Source: Paenactinomyces guangxiensis
GTDB taxonomy: Bacteria > Bacillota > Bacilli > Thermoactinomycetales > Thermoactinomycetaceae
NCBI RefSeq assembly: GCF_016055185.1
Contig: NZ_JAECVR010000014.1
Span: 1 to 64,000, forward strand
Length of the DNA stretch: 64,000 nucleotides
Direction of reading: 5' to 3'
Both the position numbers and the translations under genes were made by a program. Shown one piece after another: positions 9,416 to 20,130 of this stretch (positions are counted from its first letter, which is position 1; the number at the start of each line of letters is the position of its first letter). The notes beneath the pieces are model-generated. The model had not been told where the DNA came from. It was given only the letters and a program-made list of their open reading frames with translations, and did not search any database.

Positions 9416-9479
9416 GAAAGTGTGAATCATCCCGGGGAAGCAGAATTCTGTCTTCCCTCCCTTAGTTACACACACTTTC
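9416..9479 (+). repeat. Palindromic element, copy A (purB-purC gap)
   Basis: Outer arms GAAAGTGTG (9416-9424) and CACACTTTC (9471-9479) are perfect inverted repeats. The inner part is GGGGAAGCAGAATTCTG then TCTTCCC, itself near-palindromic around GAATTC. Copies at 16423-16482 and 32202-32236 share the core GAAG-CAGAATTCTG-CTTCC, and copy B also shares the flanking ACACACAC run. This is a dispersed family of unknown nature. Confidence 0.65.
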
Positions 9480-9508
9480 ACAGAAACAATGGGAAGGAGC
9501 CGGCAAAA

Positions 9509-10228
9509 GTGAAGGCTGGAGAAATGTTGTATGAAGGCAAGGCAAAGCAGCTGTTCCTAACTGAAGACCCAAATGTCGTCCGTGTCAAATACAAGGATTC
9601 GGCAACGGCTTTTAACGGGGAAAAGAGAGCCACCCTCGAAGGGAAAGGGGAATTGAACAATCGCATCAGCACCATTTTCTTTCAATATCTGAAAGACAAC
9701 GGAATTCGCAATCATTTTATTGAACCTATTTCGCCGCTGGAGCAACTGGTGCGAAAAGTTGAGATCATTTCGTTGGAGGTGGTGGTTCGCAATATTGTGG
9801 CCGGAACGCTTTGCAAACGAATCGGCCTCTCAGAGGGAACAGCTCTCCCCCGGCCTGTTGTCGAGTTTTACTATAAAGACGACGCACTGGGTGATCCGTT
9901 GGTTAACCGGGATCATATTTCAGCCCTCAACCTGGCAACTCCGGATCAGGTGGCGCAAATGAGGGAGATCGCTCTAAAAGTAAATGAGTTGCTCAAAAAA
10001 TTGCTGGCAGAATTACAGATCATTTTGGTCGACTTTAAGTTGGAGTTTGGGCTGGACGGGGAAGGAAAGTTGTTGCTGGCGGATGAGATTTCACCAGATA
10101 CATGCCGGTTCTGGGACGCCGGAACGGGTGAGAAGCTGGATAAAGACCGGTTCCGCCGTGATTTAGGGCAAGTGGTGGAAGCTTATCAGGATATTTTGAA
10201 TCGCCTGGGGGGAAAGAAACATGTTTAA
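9509..10228 (+). CDS. purC: Phosphoribosylaminoimidazole-succinocarboxamide synthase
   Basis: A 239-aa SAICAR synthetase that joins CAIR and aspartate with ATP. Family motifs are LYEGKAKQLF at the N-terminus, DSATAFNGEK, and LVDFKLEFG followed by DEISPDTCRFW near the C-terminus. I chose the GTG at 9509 because GGAAGGAG (9492-9499) lies at a suitable distance and the protein then has the usual 240-aa length. An in-frame TTG at 9395 would run through the palindromic element and add 38 residues without homology. It overlaps purS by 8 bases. Confidence 0.95.
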   Translation: MKAGEMLYEGKAKQLFLTEDPNVVRVKYKDSATAFNGEKRATLEGKGELNNRISTIFFQYLKDNGIRNHFIEPISPLEQLVRKVEIISLEVVVRNIVAGTLCKRIGLSEGTALPRPVVEFYYKDDALGDPLVNRDHISALNLATPDQVAQMREIALKVNELLKKLLAELQIILVDFKLEFGLDGEGKLLLADEISPDTCRFWDAGTGEKLDKDRFRRDLGQVVEAYQDILNRLGGKKHV

Positions 10229-10472
10229 AGCTACCATTTTTGTAACGTTGAGAGAAAGTGTGCTGGACCCACAAGGAGTTGCAGTTAAAGGATCTCTTCA
10301 TTCTCTGGGTTATAACGGGGTGAAGGATGTCCGTATCGGCAAAAAGATGGAAGTGTTGCTTGATTGTTCAGAAAAGGCGGAAGCTGAAGCCCAGATCCGG
10401 GAGATTTGTGAAAAAGTACTGGCCAACCCGGTAATTGAAAACTTCACTTTTGAGTTGGAGGAGGTAGCTTAA
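10221..10472 (+). CDS. purS: FGAM synthase subunit PurS
   Basis: An 83-aa small subunit of the three-part FGAM synthase found in Gram-positive bacteria. It bridges the glutaminase PurQ and the synthetase PurL for ammonia channelling. Typical features are the [12 protein letters not shown] start and the C-terminal [13 protein letters not shown]. The start overlaps the end of purC and its stop TAA shares one base with the purQ ATG. Confidence 0.96.
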   Translation: MFKATIFVTLRESVLDPQGVAVKGSLHSLGYNGVKDVRIGKKMEVLLDCSEKAEAEAQIREICEKVLANPVIENFTFELEEVA

Positions 10473-11155
10473 TGCGTTTTGCGGTTCCAGTGTTTCCGGG
10501 CTCTAACTGTGATCTGGATTGCCTGCACGCAGTTGAGGATGTTTTAGGTGAACCTGCTTCCCCTGTCTGGCATCATGAAGATGATCTCTCCATGTATGAT
10601 GCAATTATTTTACCCGGCGGCTTTTCATATGGAGATTACCTGAGAACAGGGGTATTGGCCAGCTTCTCCCCGGTGATGGAAGGGGTGCGCAAAGCGGCAG
10701 AAGAAGGAAAGCTGGTTATCGGAATTTGCAACGGTTTCCAAATCCTTCTGGAAGCCGGACTTTTACCGGGGGCTATGATGCGTAACGATCATCTGAAATT
10801 CCGGTGTGACCTGCAAACTCTTCGCGTTGAAAATACCAACACTCCATTTACGAAGGAATACCAGCCCGGCGAGCTGATCCGGATCCCGATCGCCCATGTT
10901 GAAGGTAACTATTATTGTGATCCGTCCACTCTGGCGGAATTAGAGCGAAATAACCAAATTATTTTCCGTTATGAGGGCAGCAATCCAAACGGATCTGTGG
11001 ACAATATTGCCGGAATTTGCAATCGGCATGGGAATGTTCTCGGCATGATGCCTCATCCGGAGCGGGCTATTTTTGACTGGATGGGGTCGGCAGACGGAAC
11101 CCGGCTTTTTACGTCAATGCTTCAATACTGGAAGGAGAATTGCGGTGCAGCTTGA
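10472..11155 (+). CDS. purQ: FGAM synthase glutaminase subunit PurQ
   Basis: A 227-aa class I glutamine amidotransferase that supplies ammonia to PurL. The nucleophile Cys is in GICNGFQ near residue 86, with the His/Glu pair in PHPERA near the C-terminus. The N-terminal [10 protein letters not shown] is characteristic. It overlaps the purL start by 11 bases. Confidence 0.97.
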   Translation: MRFAVPVFPGSNCDLDCLHAVEDVLGEPASPVWHHEDDLSMYDAIILPGGFSYGDYLRTGVLASFSPVMEGVRKAAEEGKLVIGICNGFQILLEAGLLPGAMMRNDHLKFRCDLQTLRVENTNTPFTKEYQPGELIRIPIAHVEGNYYCDPSTLAELERNNQIIFRYEGSNPNGSVDNIAGICNRHGNVLGMMPHPERAIFDWMGSADGTRLFTSMLQYWKENCGAA

Positions 11156-13427
11156 ACAAACGGTAGTGAAAGGTCTGGCAAACGAACCGACTCCGGAGAT
11201 CATTCGCGATCAAAAACTTTACCGGGAGACGGGGCTGACTTCGACTGAGTATGAGCAGGTGATTGGCCATTTGGGACGTTTACCCAATTGGACTGAAGTA
11301 GGCATCTACAGTGTGATGTGGTCAGAACACTGCAGTTATAAAAACTCCAAACCGCTCCTGCGCCGATTTCCTACTGACGGACCCAGGGTATTGCAGGGAC
11401 CGGGAGAAGGTGCGGGTGTAATTGATATCGGTGATGATCAGGCCGTTGTGTTCAAGATCGAAAGCCATAACCACCCGTCGGCGGTGGAACCTTTTCAGGG
11501 AGCGGCAACAGGTGTTGGCGGAATCATCCGCGATGTATTTTCCATGGGCGCTCGGCCGGTTGCCCTGCTGAATTCCCTCCGCTTTGGAGATTTAAAATCT
11601 CCGCGCGTTAGATATTTGTTTGAACAAGTGGTAGCAGGAATTGCCCATTACGGAAACTGTATCGGAATCCCGACTGTTGGCGGAGAAGTTGTATTTGACT
11701 CCTCATATGAGGGGAATCCGCTGGTCAATGCCATGTGTATAGGGGTGCTCAACCATGATGAATTGCAAAAAGGGATTGCGACAGGTGTAGGAAATCCGGT
11801 GATCTATGTAGGTGCAAGCACAGGACGTGATGGCATTCACGGGGCCACCTTTGCTTCCGAAGAGCTGAATGACTCTTCCGAAGAAAAACGGCCGGCAGTA
11901 CAAGTTGGCGACCCTTTTATGGAGAAGCTGCTGTTGGAAGCATGTATGGAGATGGTGAAGCAAGGCATTCTCATCGGAATTCAGGATATGGGTGCCGCCG
12001 GTCTCACCTGTTCCAGTGCCGAGATGGCTGCCAAAGGCGGGCAGGGATTAGATTTAAATCTCGATCTGGTACCGCAGCGTGAAGTCGGGATGACGCCGTA
12101 TGAGATTATGCTGTCTGAATCCCAGGAACGGATGCTGCTCGTGGTCGAAAAAGGGCGCGAACAGGAAATTAAACAAATTTGTGATAAATGGGGCTTGCAA
12201 TCTGCAGTAGTGGGCCGGGTAACCGAAGGCAACCGTTACCGCATATATCACCAGGGTGATCTGGTGGCAGATATTCCGGTCAACACTTTAGTTGATGATG
12301 CCCCTGTATATAACCGCGACGCCAGAGTGCCTGCTTACTATGAAGCATATAAAGATGTTCATCCAGAAGAACAACTCCGGGATCTCAATGCGGAAGAGGC
12401 ATTGATCCGGGTTCTTTCTTCAGCCAATATGGGCAGTAAGCGCTGGGTTTATCAGCAATATGACCATATGGTCCGGACAAGCACTGCTGTTTGTCCCGGT
12501 TCTGATGCCGCTGTGGTGGTAATCCGTGGCACAGAAAAAGCACTGGCGATGAGTACTGATGGAAACGGGCGCTATGTTTATCTCGACCCGGAGCAAGGCG
12601 GGCGGATTGCCGTAGCAGAGTCAGCCCGAAATGTGGTTTGTTCCGGTGCTGAACCGCTGGGGATTACTGACTGTTTAAACTTCGGGAGTCCGGAGAAGCC
12701 GGAAGTTTACTGGCAGTTGTCCAAAGCGATTGACGGAATGGCCGAAGCCTGCCGGATGTTAAACACTCCCGTCGTCGGCGGAAATGTCAGCCTCTATAAC
12801 GAAACCAAAGGGGTCCCGATTTACCCGACACCGGTCGTGGGAATGGTTGGTTTGATCGAAAAACGGGAGCATATCACAACTCAGGCATTTAAAAACACCG
12901 GAGATGTCATCCTGCTTCTGGGAGAAACATATGCAGAATTAGGCGGAAGTGAACTGCAACAGGCGGTCACCGGAAGCGTCAGCGGCCGTCCGCCCGTACT
13001 GGACCTGGAGAAAGAACGCACTCTGCAGCAAACTGTACTCAAAGCGATTCGCGCTGGGCTTATCTCATCAGCCCATGATTTATCGGAGGGTGGTTTGGCA
13101 CTTGGATTGGCAGAGTCGTGCATCAGCGGCCAAAAAGGAGCAAAAGTAAAAGTGACAACCGGGCTAACCGCGCTTGCCCACCTGTTTAGTGAAAGCCAGT
13201 CCCGTATCATCTTAACCGTTGCCCCGGAGAATACAGACAAAGTAATCTCCTTAACAAAGGAAAATGGCGTTCCCTGCACTCTGATCGGTGAAGTCACTGA
13301 TGAATTGAAACTGCATGTAGAGGTAAATGGCAAGCCGGCCATCAGCCAGTCGGTCAAAACGTTGACCAAACTGTGGGAGGAGGCCATCCCGTGTGCGATG
13401 AATCCATCCTCGACCTCGACGAACTAA
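11145..13427 (+). CDS. purL: FGAM synthase synthetase subunit PurL
   Basis: A 760-aa small-type PurL that makes FGAM from FGAR, ATP and ammonia delivered by PurQ and PurS. Motifs include [16 protein letters not shown], the [21 protein letters not shown] loop region and GGNVSLYNE in the second half. I chose the GTG at 11145, which follows AAGGAG (11132-11137). An in-frame ATG at 11073 lies deep inside purQ and adds non-homologous residues. It overlaps purF by 37 bases. Confidence 0.96.
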   Translation: MQLEQTVVKGLANEPTPEIIRDQKLYRETGLTSTEYEQVIGHLGRLPNWTEVGIYSVMWSEHCSYKNSKPLLRRFPTDGPRVLQGPGEGAGVIDIGDDQAVVFKIESHNHPSAVEPFQGAATGVGGIIRDVFSMGARPVALLNSLRFGDLKSPRVRYLFEQVVAGIAHYGNCIGIPTVGGEVVFDSSYEGNPLVNAMCIGVLNHDELQKGIATGVGNPVIYVGASTGRDGIHGATFASEELNDSSEEKRPAVQVGDPFMEKLLLEACMEMVKQGILIGIQDMGAAGLTCSSAEMAAKGGQGLDLNLDLVPQREVGMTPYEIMLSESQERMLLVVEKGREQEIKQICDKWGLQSAVVGRVTEGNRYRIYHQGDLVADIPVNTLVDDAPVYNRDARVPAYYEAYKDVHPEEQLRDLNAEEALIRVLSSANMGSKRWVYQQYDHMVRTSTAVCPGSDAAVVVIRGTEKALAMSTDGNGRYVYLDPEQGGRIAVAESARNVVCSGAEPLGITDCLNFGSPEKPEVYWQLSKAIDGMAEACRMLNTPVVGGNVSLYNETKGVPIYPTPVVGMVGLIEKREHITTQAFKNTGDVILLLGETYAELGGSELQQAVTGSVSGRPPVLDLEKERTLQQTVLKAIRAGLISSAHDLSEGGLALGLAESCISGQKGAKVKVTTGLTALAHLFSESQSRIILTVAPENTDKVISLTKENGVPCTLIGEVTDELKLHVEVNGKPAISQSVKTLTKLWEEAIPCAMNPSSTSTN

Positions 13428-14812
13428 ATGAAGAGTGTGGTGTGTTTGGGATCTATGGCCATCCGGATGCTTCGCAATTCACTTATTACGGGCTTCATGC
13501 TCTTCAGCATCGCGGTCAGGAAAGTGCGGGAATTGTTTCCACGAATCGCGATAAATTTCATGTACATCGCGGAACCGGATTGGTCACGGAAGTGTTTGAC
13601 AATGAACGGATCCGCAAATTGAAAGGCAATATTGCCATCGGCCACGTCCGCTACTCTACCGCCGGGGGAACCGGCATAGCCAACGCACAACCCCTTGTCT
13701 TTAACTTTGCCAAGGGGGAATTGGCGATTGCGACTAACGGGAATCTGGTCAACGCAAACCGACTGCGCAAAGAATTGGAGGAGACCGGCTCCATTTTTCA
13801 AACCACCACCGACACAGAAGTGATCGCACACCTGATCGCCCGTTCCCAGGCTCCTACCCTGGAAGAAGCGGTGAAAGAAGCACTCGGCCGGGTGGTTGGC
13901 GCTTATGCCCTGCTTATCTTGACCAACGACCAATTGATTGCAGCTGAGGACCCCCTCGGTTTAAGGCCATTCTCAATGGGGGTTCTGGGAGAGGCCCATG
14001 TCTTCTCTTCAGAAACATGCGCATTTGATATTATTGGTGCCGATTTTTGGCGCGAAGTAGAACCGGGTGAAATGATTATCATCGACCAAGACGGCCTGAG
14101 AACAAGCCGTTTTGCACCACGGGCGGAGGGTAAGATCTGTTCGTTTGAGTATGTTTATTTTGCCCGGCCTGACAGCAATATCGGCGGGATTAATGTTCAC
14201 GCAGCCAGAAAACGCATGGGACGCGTGCTTGCGGAGGAGTCTCCTGTTGAAGCAGATGTAGTAACGGGTGTCCCTGATTCCAGCACCTCGGCAGCAATCG
14301 GGTTTGCGGAAGCCACTGGCATCCCGTATGAATTAGGACTGATAAAAAATCGTTATGTAGGCCGTACCTTTATTCAGCCGAGCCAGGAACTGCGGGAACA
14401 AGGAGTTAAAATGAAGCTGAGTGCCGTGCGCGGCGTAGTGGAAGGGAAGCGGGTCGTTATGGTAGATGACTCAATCGTCCGCGGAACAACGAGCCGTCGC
14501 ATTGTCAATCTGTTGCGGGAAGCGGGGGCGACTGAAGTACATGTGCGCATCAGCTCGCCACCGGTTAAAAATCCTTGTTTCTATGGGATTGATACTCCTA
14601 CCCGAGACCAGCTGGTTGCCTCCAGTATGACAGTTGCAGAGATTTGTGAGGAAATAGGAGCGGATTCGCTGTCCTTTATCAGCACGGAAGGAATGGTAGA
14701 AGCCATTAGCGGTGCTGCGGGAGGAACAAAGAGGGGGTACTGCCTGGCATGCTTTACCGGTCATTACCCGACAGCGATTGAAGATGAAATGGCGATAGGG
14801 GGAAAACGATGA
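13391..14812 (+). CDS. purF: Amidophosphoribosyltransferase
   Basis: A 473-aa enzyme of the first committed step of purine synthesis, transferring glutamine nitrogen to PRPP. An N-terminal propeptide of about 15 residues (ending LNEE) precedes the catalytic Cys of CGVFGIYGH, as in Bacillus PurF. The glutaminase domain has HVRYSTAGG; the PRTase domain has the PRPP loop [13 protein letters not shown]. Cysteines suited to the Fe-S cluster occur in the C-terminal half. The GTG at 13391 is preceded by GGGAGGAGG; an in-frame GTG at 13373 overlaps that site. It overlaps purM by 4 bases. Confidence 0.96.
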   Translation: MCDESILDLDELNEECGVFGIYGHPDASQFTYYGLHALQHRGQESAGIVSTNRDKFHVHRGTGLVTEVFDNERIRKLKGNIAIGHVRYSTAGGTGIANAQPLVFNFAKGELAIATNGNLVNANRLRKELEETGSIFQTTTDTEVIAHLIARSQAPTLEEAVKEALGRVVGAYALLILTNDQLIAAEDPLGLRPFSMGVLGEAHVFSSETCAFDIIGADFWREVEPGEMIIIDQDGLRTSRFAPRAEGKICSFEYVYFARPDSNIGGINVHAARKRMGRVLAEESPVEADVVTGVPDSSTSAAIGFAEATGIPYELGLIKNRYVGRTFIQPSQELREQGVKMKLSAVRGVVEGKRVVMVDDSIVRGTTSRRIVNLLREAGATEVHVRISSPPVKNPCFYGIDTPTRDQLVASSMTVAEICEEIGADSLSFISTEGMVEAISGAAGGTKRGYCLACFTGHYPTAIEDEMAIGGKR

Positions 14813-15846
14813 GTGAAGCGTATAAGGCGGCTGGTGTAAATATCGATGCAGGGAATGAGACAGTTGAGCGCATCCGCGCACATGTAAGACGCACGGCCCG
14901 CCCTGAGGTGCTGGGGGATATTGGCGGCTTTGGCGGTCTGTTTGCCCTGAAGGATTATCAAAACCCGGTGCTGGTTTCTGCTACAGACGGAGTTGGTACC
15001 AAGCTGAAAGTGGCTTTTGCCCTTGATCGCCATGATACGATTGGCATCGATTGTGTCGCAATGTGCGTGAATGACATCGTGGTTCAAGGTGCCGAACCGC
15101 TCTTTTTCCTCGACTATCTTGCCACTGGCCAATTGTCTCCCATACAGGCGGAGGCAGTTGTGAAAGGGATTGCTGACGGCTGTGAACAGGCGGGATGCGC
15201 CCTGGTCGGCGGAGAAACAGCAGAAATGCCGGGCATGTATGCTGCCGGTGAATATGATGTCGCCGGGTTTTGTGTAGGTGTAGTGGAACGGGACCGCTTG
15301 TTAAACGGTGCCGGTATTGAACCTGGTGATGTATTAATCGGACTCGCTTCAAACGGGCTACACAGTAACGGATTTTCCCTGGCTCGCCGGGTGTTGCTGG
15401 ACAGTCGAGAAGCTGATTTCTCTGAACAGGTTCCGGAAAGTGACCAAACCCTGGCAGAAGCGCTGCTTGCTCCTACACGTATCTATGTGCGTACGTTTCT
15501 GGAACTGATGAACCGTTTTACTGTCAAAGGCGGCGCCCACATCACCGGAGGCGGGCTGATTGAAAACGTTCCGCGGATGCTTCCCGAAGGATGCCGCGCG
15601 GAAGTAGATGCCACGGCCTGGGAAACACCGGCGATCTTTAAGTGGATCGCAAGGTTGGGAAATGTTTCAGCTGAAGATATGTTTCATACCTTTAATATGG
15701 GGATCGGAATGGTAATCGCCGTTCCCGCGGCACAGGCGAAAGATGTAGTAAAGGCAGCCGAGGAATTGGGGGAAAGGGCTACCGTGATCGGCAAAGTGAT
15801 TGCCGGAGAGAAAGAGTTTTCCTGGGCAGGGGGATTGCAAGAGTGA
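14809..15846 (+). CDS. purM: Phosphoribosylformylglycinamidine cyclo-ligase
   Basis: A 345-aa AIR synthetase that closes the imidazole ring of FGAM with ATP. It has the family start [11 protein letters not shown], the GGFGGLF glycine loop, DGVGTKLK and [11 protein letters not shown]. Length is normal. It overlaps purF by 4 bases and purN by 4 bases (GTGA). Confidence 0.97.
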   Translation: MSEAYKAAGVNIDAGNETVERIRAHVRRTARPEVLGDIGGFGGLFALKDYQNPVLVSATDGVGTKLKVAFALDRHDTIGIDCVAMCVNDIVVQGAEPLFFLDYLATGQLSPIQAEAVVKGIADGCEQAGCALVGGETAEMPGMYAAGEYDVAGFCVGVVERDRLLNGAGIEPGDVLIGLASNGLHSNGFSLARRVLLDSREADFSEQVPESDQTLAEALLAPTRIYVRTFLELMNRFTVKGGAHITGGGLIENVPRMLPEGCRAEVDATAWETPAIFKWIARLGNVSAEDMFHTFNMGIGMVIAVPAAQAKDVVKAAEELGERATVIGKVIAGEKEFSWAGGLQE

Positions 15847-16424
15847 GTATCGCTGTATTTGCTTCAGGAAACGGAAGTAACTTTCAGGTTCTGGCAGAGC
15901 GCTCCAGAAGCCAACAATGGCCAGAACCGGTTTCTTTACTCATCTGTGACAGGCCGGGAGCGAAAGTGCTGGAGCGGGCGGAACAACTGGATGTCCCCTC
16001 TGCCAGCTTTATTCCGAAACATTATTCCGGCAAAGCGGAGTATGAACAGGAGATACTTGAGCTATTGCTCCGGAAACAGATTAAGTGGATCGTTTTGGCC
16101 GGATACATGAGGCTGATCGGACCGACATTATTAACGGCGTACAGCGGGAGGATTGTCAATATACACCCGTCTTTGCTGCCGGCATTTCCGGGCAAAAATG
16201 CCATTAAGCAGGCATTTCATTATCCGGTCAAAGTATCCGGAGTTACGGTTCACTTTGTAGATGAAGGAATTGATACCGGACCGATCATTGCTCAAGTTCC
16301 GGTGCAGATTGATGAAACAGATACACTGGAATCGTTTGCGGCCAAAATTCACCGTGCCGAGCATCAACTTTATCCAAAAGTTGTGCGTGATTTGATCACC
16401 GGGAAAATCCGTACTCAGGAATGA
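15843..16424 (+). CDS. purN: Phosphoribosylglycinamide formyltransferase
   Basis: A 193-aa 10-formyl-THF-dependent GAR transformylase. It has the N-terminal phosphate loop [22 protein letters not shown] with the catalytic Asn and His, and [17 protein letters not shown]. It starts with GTG overlapping the purM stop. Its last codons are part of palindromic element copy B. Confidence 0.97.
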   Translation: MSIAVFASGNGSNFQVLAERSRSQQWPEPVSLLICDRPGAKVLERAEQLDVPSASFIPKHYSGKAEYEQEILELLLRKQIKWIVLAGYMRLIGPTLLTAYSGRIVNIHPSLLPAFPGKNAIKQAFHYPVKVSGVTVHFVDEGIDTGPIIAQVPVQIDETDTLESFAAKIHRAEHQLYPKVVRDLITGKIRTQE

Positions 16425-16482
16425 AAGGTGTTTAACGCGGGGGAGACAGAATTCTGCCTTCCTCTCTCAGACACACACATTT
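16423..16482 (+). repeat. Palindromic element, copy B (purN-purH gap)
   Basis: The core GGGAGACAGAATTCTGCC followed by TTCC is near-identical to copy A at 9416-9479, and both are followed by an ACACACAC run and then a ribosome binding site. The outer arms AAAGGTGT and ACACATTT pair with one mismatch. The element starts at the purN stop codon and fills most of the 94-base gap to purH. Confidence 0.6.
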
Positions 16483-16518
16483 GAACCAGAAGCACCCAAT
16501 GAGCAAGGAGGAAAAGAG

Positions 16519-18066
16519 TTGAACCGTATTCGACGTGCCCTGATCAGCGTATCAGATAAAAATGGAATTGTGGAACTGGCACAAGAGCTGGCCCGACTGG
16601 ATGTTGAAATTATTTCTACGGGTGGAACCTGCCGTCTGTTACAAGAAGCGGGAGTACCGGTAACCGGCATTACTGAAGTGACTCAGTTCCCGGAAATTAT
16701 GGATGGCCGTGTCAAAACACTTCATCCCAAAGTTCATGGTGGGCTTCTCGCTATCCGTGATAAGGAAACCCATCAGAAGCAGATGAAACAAAATGGGATA
16801 GAAGCCATCGATCTGGTGGTTGTCAATTTGTATCCGTTCCAGCAGACTATTGCCAAACCGGATCACACTTATGAGCAAGCAATCGAAAATATAGATATCG
16901 GTGGTCCCTCCATGGTTCGCTCTGCTGCGAAAAATCACCGCTTTGTTACAGTGGTTGTAGACCCTGCTGATTATTCCGCAGTCATTGAACAGATCAAGAC
17001 GAGCGGAGCTACCGATGAATCCACGAGAAGGCGTTTAGCGGCTAAAGCGTTCAGCCATACCGCAGCCTATGATGCCCTAATCTCCGGTTATCTCAATCAG
17101 CAAACGGGTCAACTCTTCCCTGATCAGCTGACGGTCACCTTTAACAAACAACAAACTTTGCGTTACGGTGAAAACCCTCACCAACGGGCAGCTTTCTACC
17201 GCCAGCCCCTCACAGAACCCGGTCAGATCGCCTCAGCGGAACAACTGCATGGAAAAGAATTGTCTTATAACAATATCAATGATGCCAACGCTGCTCTGGA
17301 ATTGGCGGCAGAATTTGACGAACCGGTTGTCGTTGCAGTTAAGCATATGAATCCGTGCGGAGTGGGAATCGGCCAAACGGTTGAGGAAGCATTCCAGAAA
17401 GCTTATGAAGCTGATCCGGTATCCATCTTTGGGGGAATTATTGCCACCAACCAACCGGTTAATGCCGCAACGGCAGAGAAGATGAAAGAGATTTTCCTGG
17501 AAATTATCATCGCCCCCTCATTTGAGGAAGAAGCTCTTTCAATCCTCAAAACAAAGAAAAATCTGCGTCTGTTACAGCTAGGGGATGTATTTGGAACCCG
17601 GACGAAACCGTCGCTCAAGCTGCAAACCGTCGGCGAAGGTGTATTAGTACAGGAATCGGATATCACCTCTCTGCAGCCGGATGATTGCAAAGTGGTAACA
17701 GAGCGGGAACCAAATGAGGAAGAGTGGACACAGCTTTTGTTCGCATGGAAAGTGGTTAAGCACGTTAAATCAAATGCAATTGTACTGGCGAAAGACTCCC
17801 GTACTCTGGGAGTAGGAGCCGGACAGATGAATCGCGTTGGTTCTGCTGCAATTGCAATTGAACAAGCAGGTGAAAACTCCCGCGGCGCAGTGATGGCTTC
17901 TGATGCCTTTTTTCCTATGAAAGATACAGTGGAAAAAGCGGCGGCCGCAGGAGTTACGGCGATTATTCAGCCCGGGGGCTCCATCAGGGACCAGGAGTCG
18001 ATCGATGAAGCCAACAAACACGGGATTGCCATGGTGTTTACGGGGATTCGTCATTTTAAACACTGA
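16519..18066 (+). CDS. purH: Bifunctional AICAR transformylase / IMP cyclohydrolase
   Basis: A 515-aa two-domain enzyme of the last two steps to IMP. The N-terminal MGS-like cyclohydrolase domain has [28 protein letters not shown] and the NLYPF motif. The C-terminal transformylase has [17 protein letters not shown] and the terminal QPGGSIRDQ. The TTG start at 16519 follows AAGGAGGAAAAG. It restarts translation after the purN-purH gap. Confidence 0.96.
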   Translation: MNRIRRALISVSDKNGIVELAQELARLDVEIISTGGTCRLLQEAGVPVTGITEVTQFPEIMDGRVKTLHPKVHGGLLAIRDKETHQKQMKQNGIEAIDLVVVNLYPFQQTIAKPDHTYEQAIENIDIGGPSMVRSAAKNHRFVTVVVDPADYSAVIEQIKTSGATDESTRRRLAAKAFSHTAAYDALISGYLNQQTGQLFPDQLTVTFNKQQTLRYGENPHQRAAFYRQPLTEPGQIASAEQLHGKELSYNNINDANAALELAAEFDEPVVVAVKHMNPCGVGIGQTVEEAFQKAYEADPVSIFGGIIATNQPVNAATAEKMKEIFLEIIIAPSFEEEALSILKTKKNLRLLQLGDVFGTRTKPSLKLQTVGEGVLVQESDITSLQPDDCKVVTEREPNEEEWTQLLFAWKVVKHVKSNAIVLAKDSRTLGVGAGQMNRVGSAAIAIEQAGENSRGAVMASDAFFPMKDTVEKAAAAGVTAIIQPGGSIRDQESIDEANKHGIAMVFTGIRHFKH

Positions 18067-18143
18067 CGGCAATGTTAGACACCGAACGTATCGGGGATGG
18101 CTCCTTCTGCGTATACTAAGAAAAAAAGCGAGGGAGGGTCCCC

Positions 18144-18422
18144 ATGCGCCTTTTAGGATGGTCGGTCATTTGGATTGCCACGGCCATATTAATCACGGGA
18201 TTGATTTCTTATATCTCAGCAGATCTGAACGTACTTGTATGGCAGGCTCATCTTCGTGTGGCAGGGGGTATCTTTTTTATGATTGCCCTCATTGTCGGAG
18301 GAGTTCTAACGACTGATTCTGCATACCGCAATCGCAAGCGGGATTTTTACAGAGAAGACTGGTCTTTTATTTGCATTTTGGTCACAGTCACTTTATTTGG
18401 CATCAGTTTTATCCTTTCGTAA
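18144..18422 (+). CDS. Small membrane protein within the pur operon
   Basis: A 92-aa protein with three predicted membrane segments (about residues 4-24, 38-57 and 73-91) and a charged cytosolic-type loop rich in Arg and Lys between the second and third. The ATG follows GAGGGAGGG at a good distance. I do not recognise it firmly; the arrangement loosely resembles DUF5316-type small membrane proteins. It sits on the same strand between purH (77-base gap) and purD (73-base gap) with no visible terminator, so it is probably cotranscribed with the purine genes. Confidence 0.75.
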   Translation: MRLLGWSVIWIATAILITGLISYISADLNVLVWQAHLRVAGGIFFMIALIVGGVLTTDSAYRNRKRDFYREDWSFICILVTVTLFGISFILS

Positions 18423-18495
18423 ACCATCGTCCGGTGCTGGCTGGGCGATGTCCTTTAAATAGACAAGCCCGGTACTCAGGGGGAGGGGACATGTT

Positions 18496-19758
18496 TTGCG
18501 TATTTTAGTTATTGGGAATGGTGGACGTGAGCATGCGCTCGTGTGGAAGTTGGCTCAGAGTGAGAAAGTAACCAAAATTTATTGTGTTCCCGGGAATGGC
18601 GGGATCGAGTCATTAGCTGCCTGTGTATCCCTGTCAGTGACAGACCTTGATGGACTTGTTCGCTTCGCCAAAGAAGCCGGAATCGATCTGACAGTGGTGG
18701 GGCCGGAAGTTCCTTTGCTTGAAGGCATTGTGGATCGCTTTGAAGCAGAAGGGCTTAGAATTTTTGGACCTCGCAAAGCAGCGGCGCAGATTGAAGGCAG
18801 CAAACGATTCGCGAAAGAACTGATGGTTCAATATGGAATCCCAACGGCGCGGTTTCGCTCCTTTACTGATGCTGAACAAGCGAAAAAATACGTACGTGAA
18901 CAAGGGGCACCTATCGTTGTTAAAGCGGATGGTTTGGCAGCCGGGAAAGGGGTTGTTGTCGCTCACAGTGTTGAACAAGCGGAACAAGCGATTGCGCAAG
19001 CGATGGAGAAGCAGGTTTTTGGGGATGCGGGAAAAGAAGTGGTGATCGAAGAGTTTTTAAACGGACAGGAGATCTCCTTAATGGCTTTTCTCGACGGGAA
19101 AACCTTACAGCCCATGGTTGCTGCCCAGGATCATAAACCGGTCTATGATCATGATCAAGGCCCCAACACAGGGGGAATGGGTGCTTGCTCACCCGTGCCC
19201 CAAATTCCGCAACACGTGATTGATCAGGCGATTCAAACGATTCTCCTGCCGACGGCGGAAGCATTTCGAGAAGAAGGAATTGAATATCGCGGGGTTCTGT
19301 ATGCCGGACTGATGGTTACTCCGGAGGGGCCGAAAGTGATTGAGTTTAACGCCCGCTTCGGAGATCCGGAAACACAAGTGGTCCTTCCCCGCTTGAAAAC
19401 GGATCTGATAGACATCCTGCTCTCCGTGATTGGGGGGCGACTCGCAGATCAAAAGATTGAATGGAACGAGGAAGCAGCGGTCTGTGTTGTAATGGCTGCC
19501 GGAGGATATCCGGGCTCTTACGAAAAAGGGAAGGTTATTGTTGGGTTGCCCCGCGATACAAGAGATCAAGTTGTTTTTCATGCCGGGACGAAAAAGGCTG
19601 ACGGACAAATCACCACAGCAGGTGGCCGGGTTCTCGGTGTCACGGCGCTGGGCTCCGGCATTGCCGAAGCAAGAGAAAAAGCATATCAATTAGTTCAACA
19701 AATTTCATTTGCTCAGGCACATTACCGTACTGATATTGCAGCTAAAGCATTAAAGTAA
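18496..19758 (+). CDS. purD: Phosphoribosylamine--glycine ligase
   Basis: A 420-aa ATP-grasp GAR synthetase, the second step of the pathway. It has the N-terminal ILVIGNGGREHALVWKL, the KADGLAAGKGVVVA ATP-grasp loop and the FNARFGDPETQ metal-binding motif. The TTG at 18496 follows GGGAGGGG (18481-18488); the only nearby ATG (18491) is out of frame and closed. It is the last pur gene before a strong terminator. Confidence 0.96.
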   Translation: MRILVIGNGGREHALVWKLAQSEKVTKIYCVPGNGGIESLAACVSLSVTDLDGLVRFAKEAGIDLTVVGPEVPLLEGIVDRFEAEGLRIFGPRKAAAQIEGSKRFAKELMVQYGIPTARFRSFTDAEQAKKYVREQGAPIVVKADGLAAGKGVVVAHSVEQAEQAIAQAMEKQVFGDAGKEVVIEEFLNGQEISLMAFLDGKTLQPMVAAQDHKPVYDHDQGPNTGGMGACSPVPQIPQHVIDQAIQTILLPTAEAFREEGIEYRGVLYAGLMVTPEGPKVIEFNARFGDPETQVVLPRLKTDLIDILLSVIGGRLADQKIEWNEEAAVCVVMAAGGYPGSYEKGKVIVGLPRDTRDQVVFHAGTKKADGQITTAGGRVLGVTALGSGIAEAREKAYQLVQQISFAQAHYRTDIAAKALK

Positions 19759-19772
19759 TCCCATAACAGATA

Positions 19773-19816
19773 AAAAAGCGACACCTTACTATTTCCATAG
19801 TAAAGTGTCGCTTTTT
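19773..19816. terminator. Bidirectional terminator after the pur operon
   Basis: Long stem GCGACACCTTACTAT / ATAGTAAAGTGTCGC with a TTCC loop and one mismatch, followed by TTTTT on the plus strand and preceded by A6 so that it also works on the minus strand. It lies between purD and the convergent gene at 19918. Confidence 0.92.
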
Positions 19817-19917
19817 GTATCCAATGTTTCTTTTGTAACAGAATTTTTCATCAAAAACAAACAGAAGCAACCTGATGCTGCGGTTGTTACTGTTTGTAAT
19901 CCAAACGAAGGTGATCT

Positions 19918-20130
19918 TTAGCCGATCTTCGTTGTATCCTTTTCACCTTGGATGGAGATTCCCTCAACCGGGATTTTAAACCACCAGCCCCCCTGGGACT
20001 TTTTGACTGGCTTATAACCAGCTTTTTTTAGAGAGCGAGCGACTGTCCAACTGGCCGTATAAACGGTGGCGAGGTTGGTGGATTCATCAAACTGGATGAC
20101 TGTTTCCCTTTCCATTTCGCTAAGAGACAT
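19918..20130 (-). CDS. Small conserved-looking hypothetical protein
   Basis: A 70-aa soluble protein with no signal or membrane segment. It contains an ERETVIQFDESTNLATVYT stretch, a basic middle (SLKKAGYKPVKKS) and a Trp pair in GGWWFKIP. A good site, TAAGGAG, precedes the ATG on the minus strand. The pattern resembles small proteins common in Firmicutes chromosomes and phages, but I cannot assign a function. It converges on purD across a shared terminator. Confidence 0.75.
   Translation of the reverse strand: MSLSEMERETVIQFDESTNLATVYTASWTVARSLKKAGYKPVKKSQGGWWFKIPVEGISIQGEKDTTKIG

Noticed and set aside
9395-9508. TTG start that would lengthen purC by 38 residues
   Set aside because: The added part runs through the palindromic element and has no homology; GTG 9509 has a proper site.
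11073-11144. In-frame ATG upstream of purL giving a 784-aa product
   Set aside because: It lies within purQ without a ribosome binding site; GTG 11145 has AAGGAG and the family length fits.
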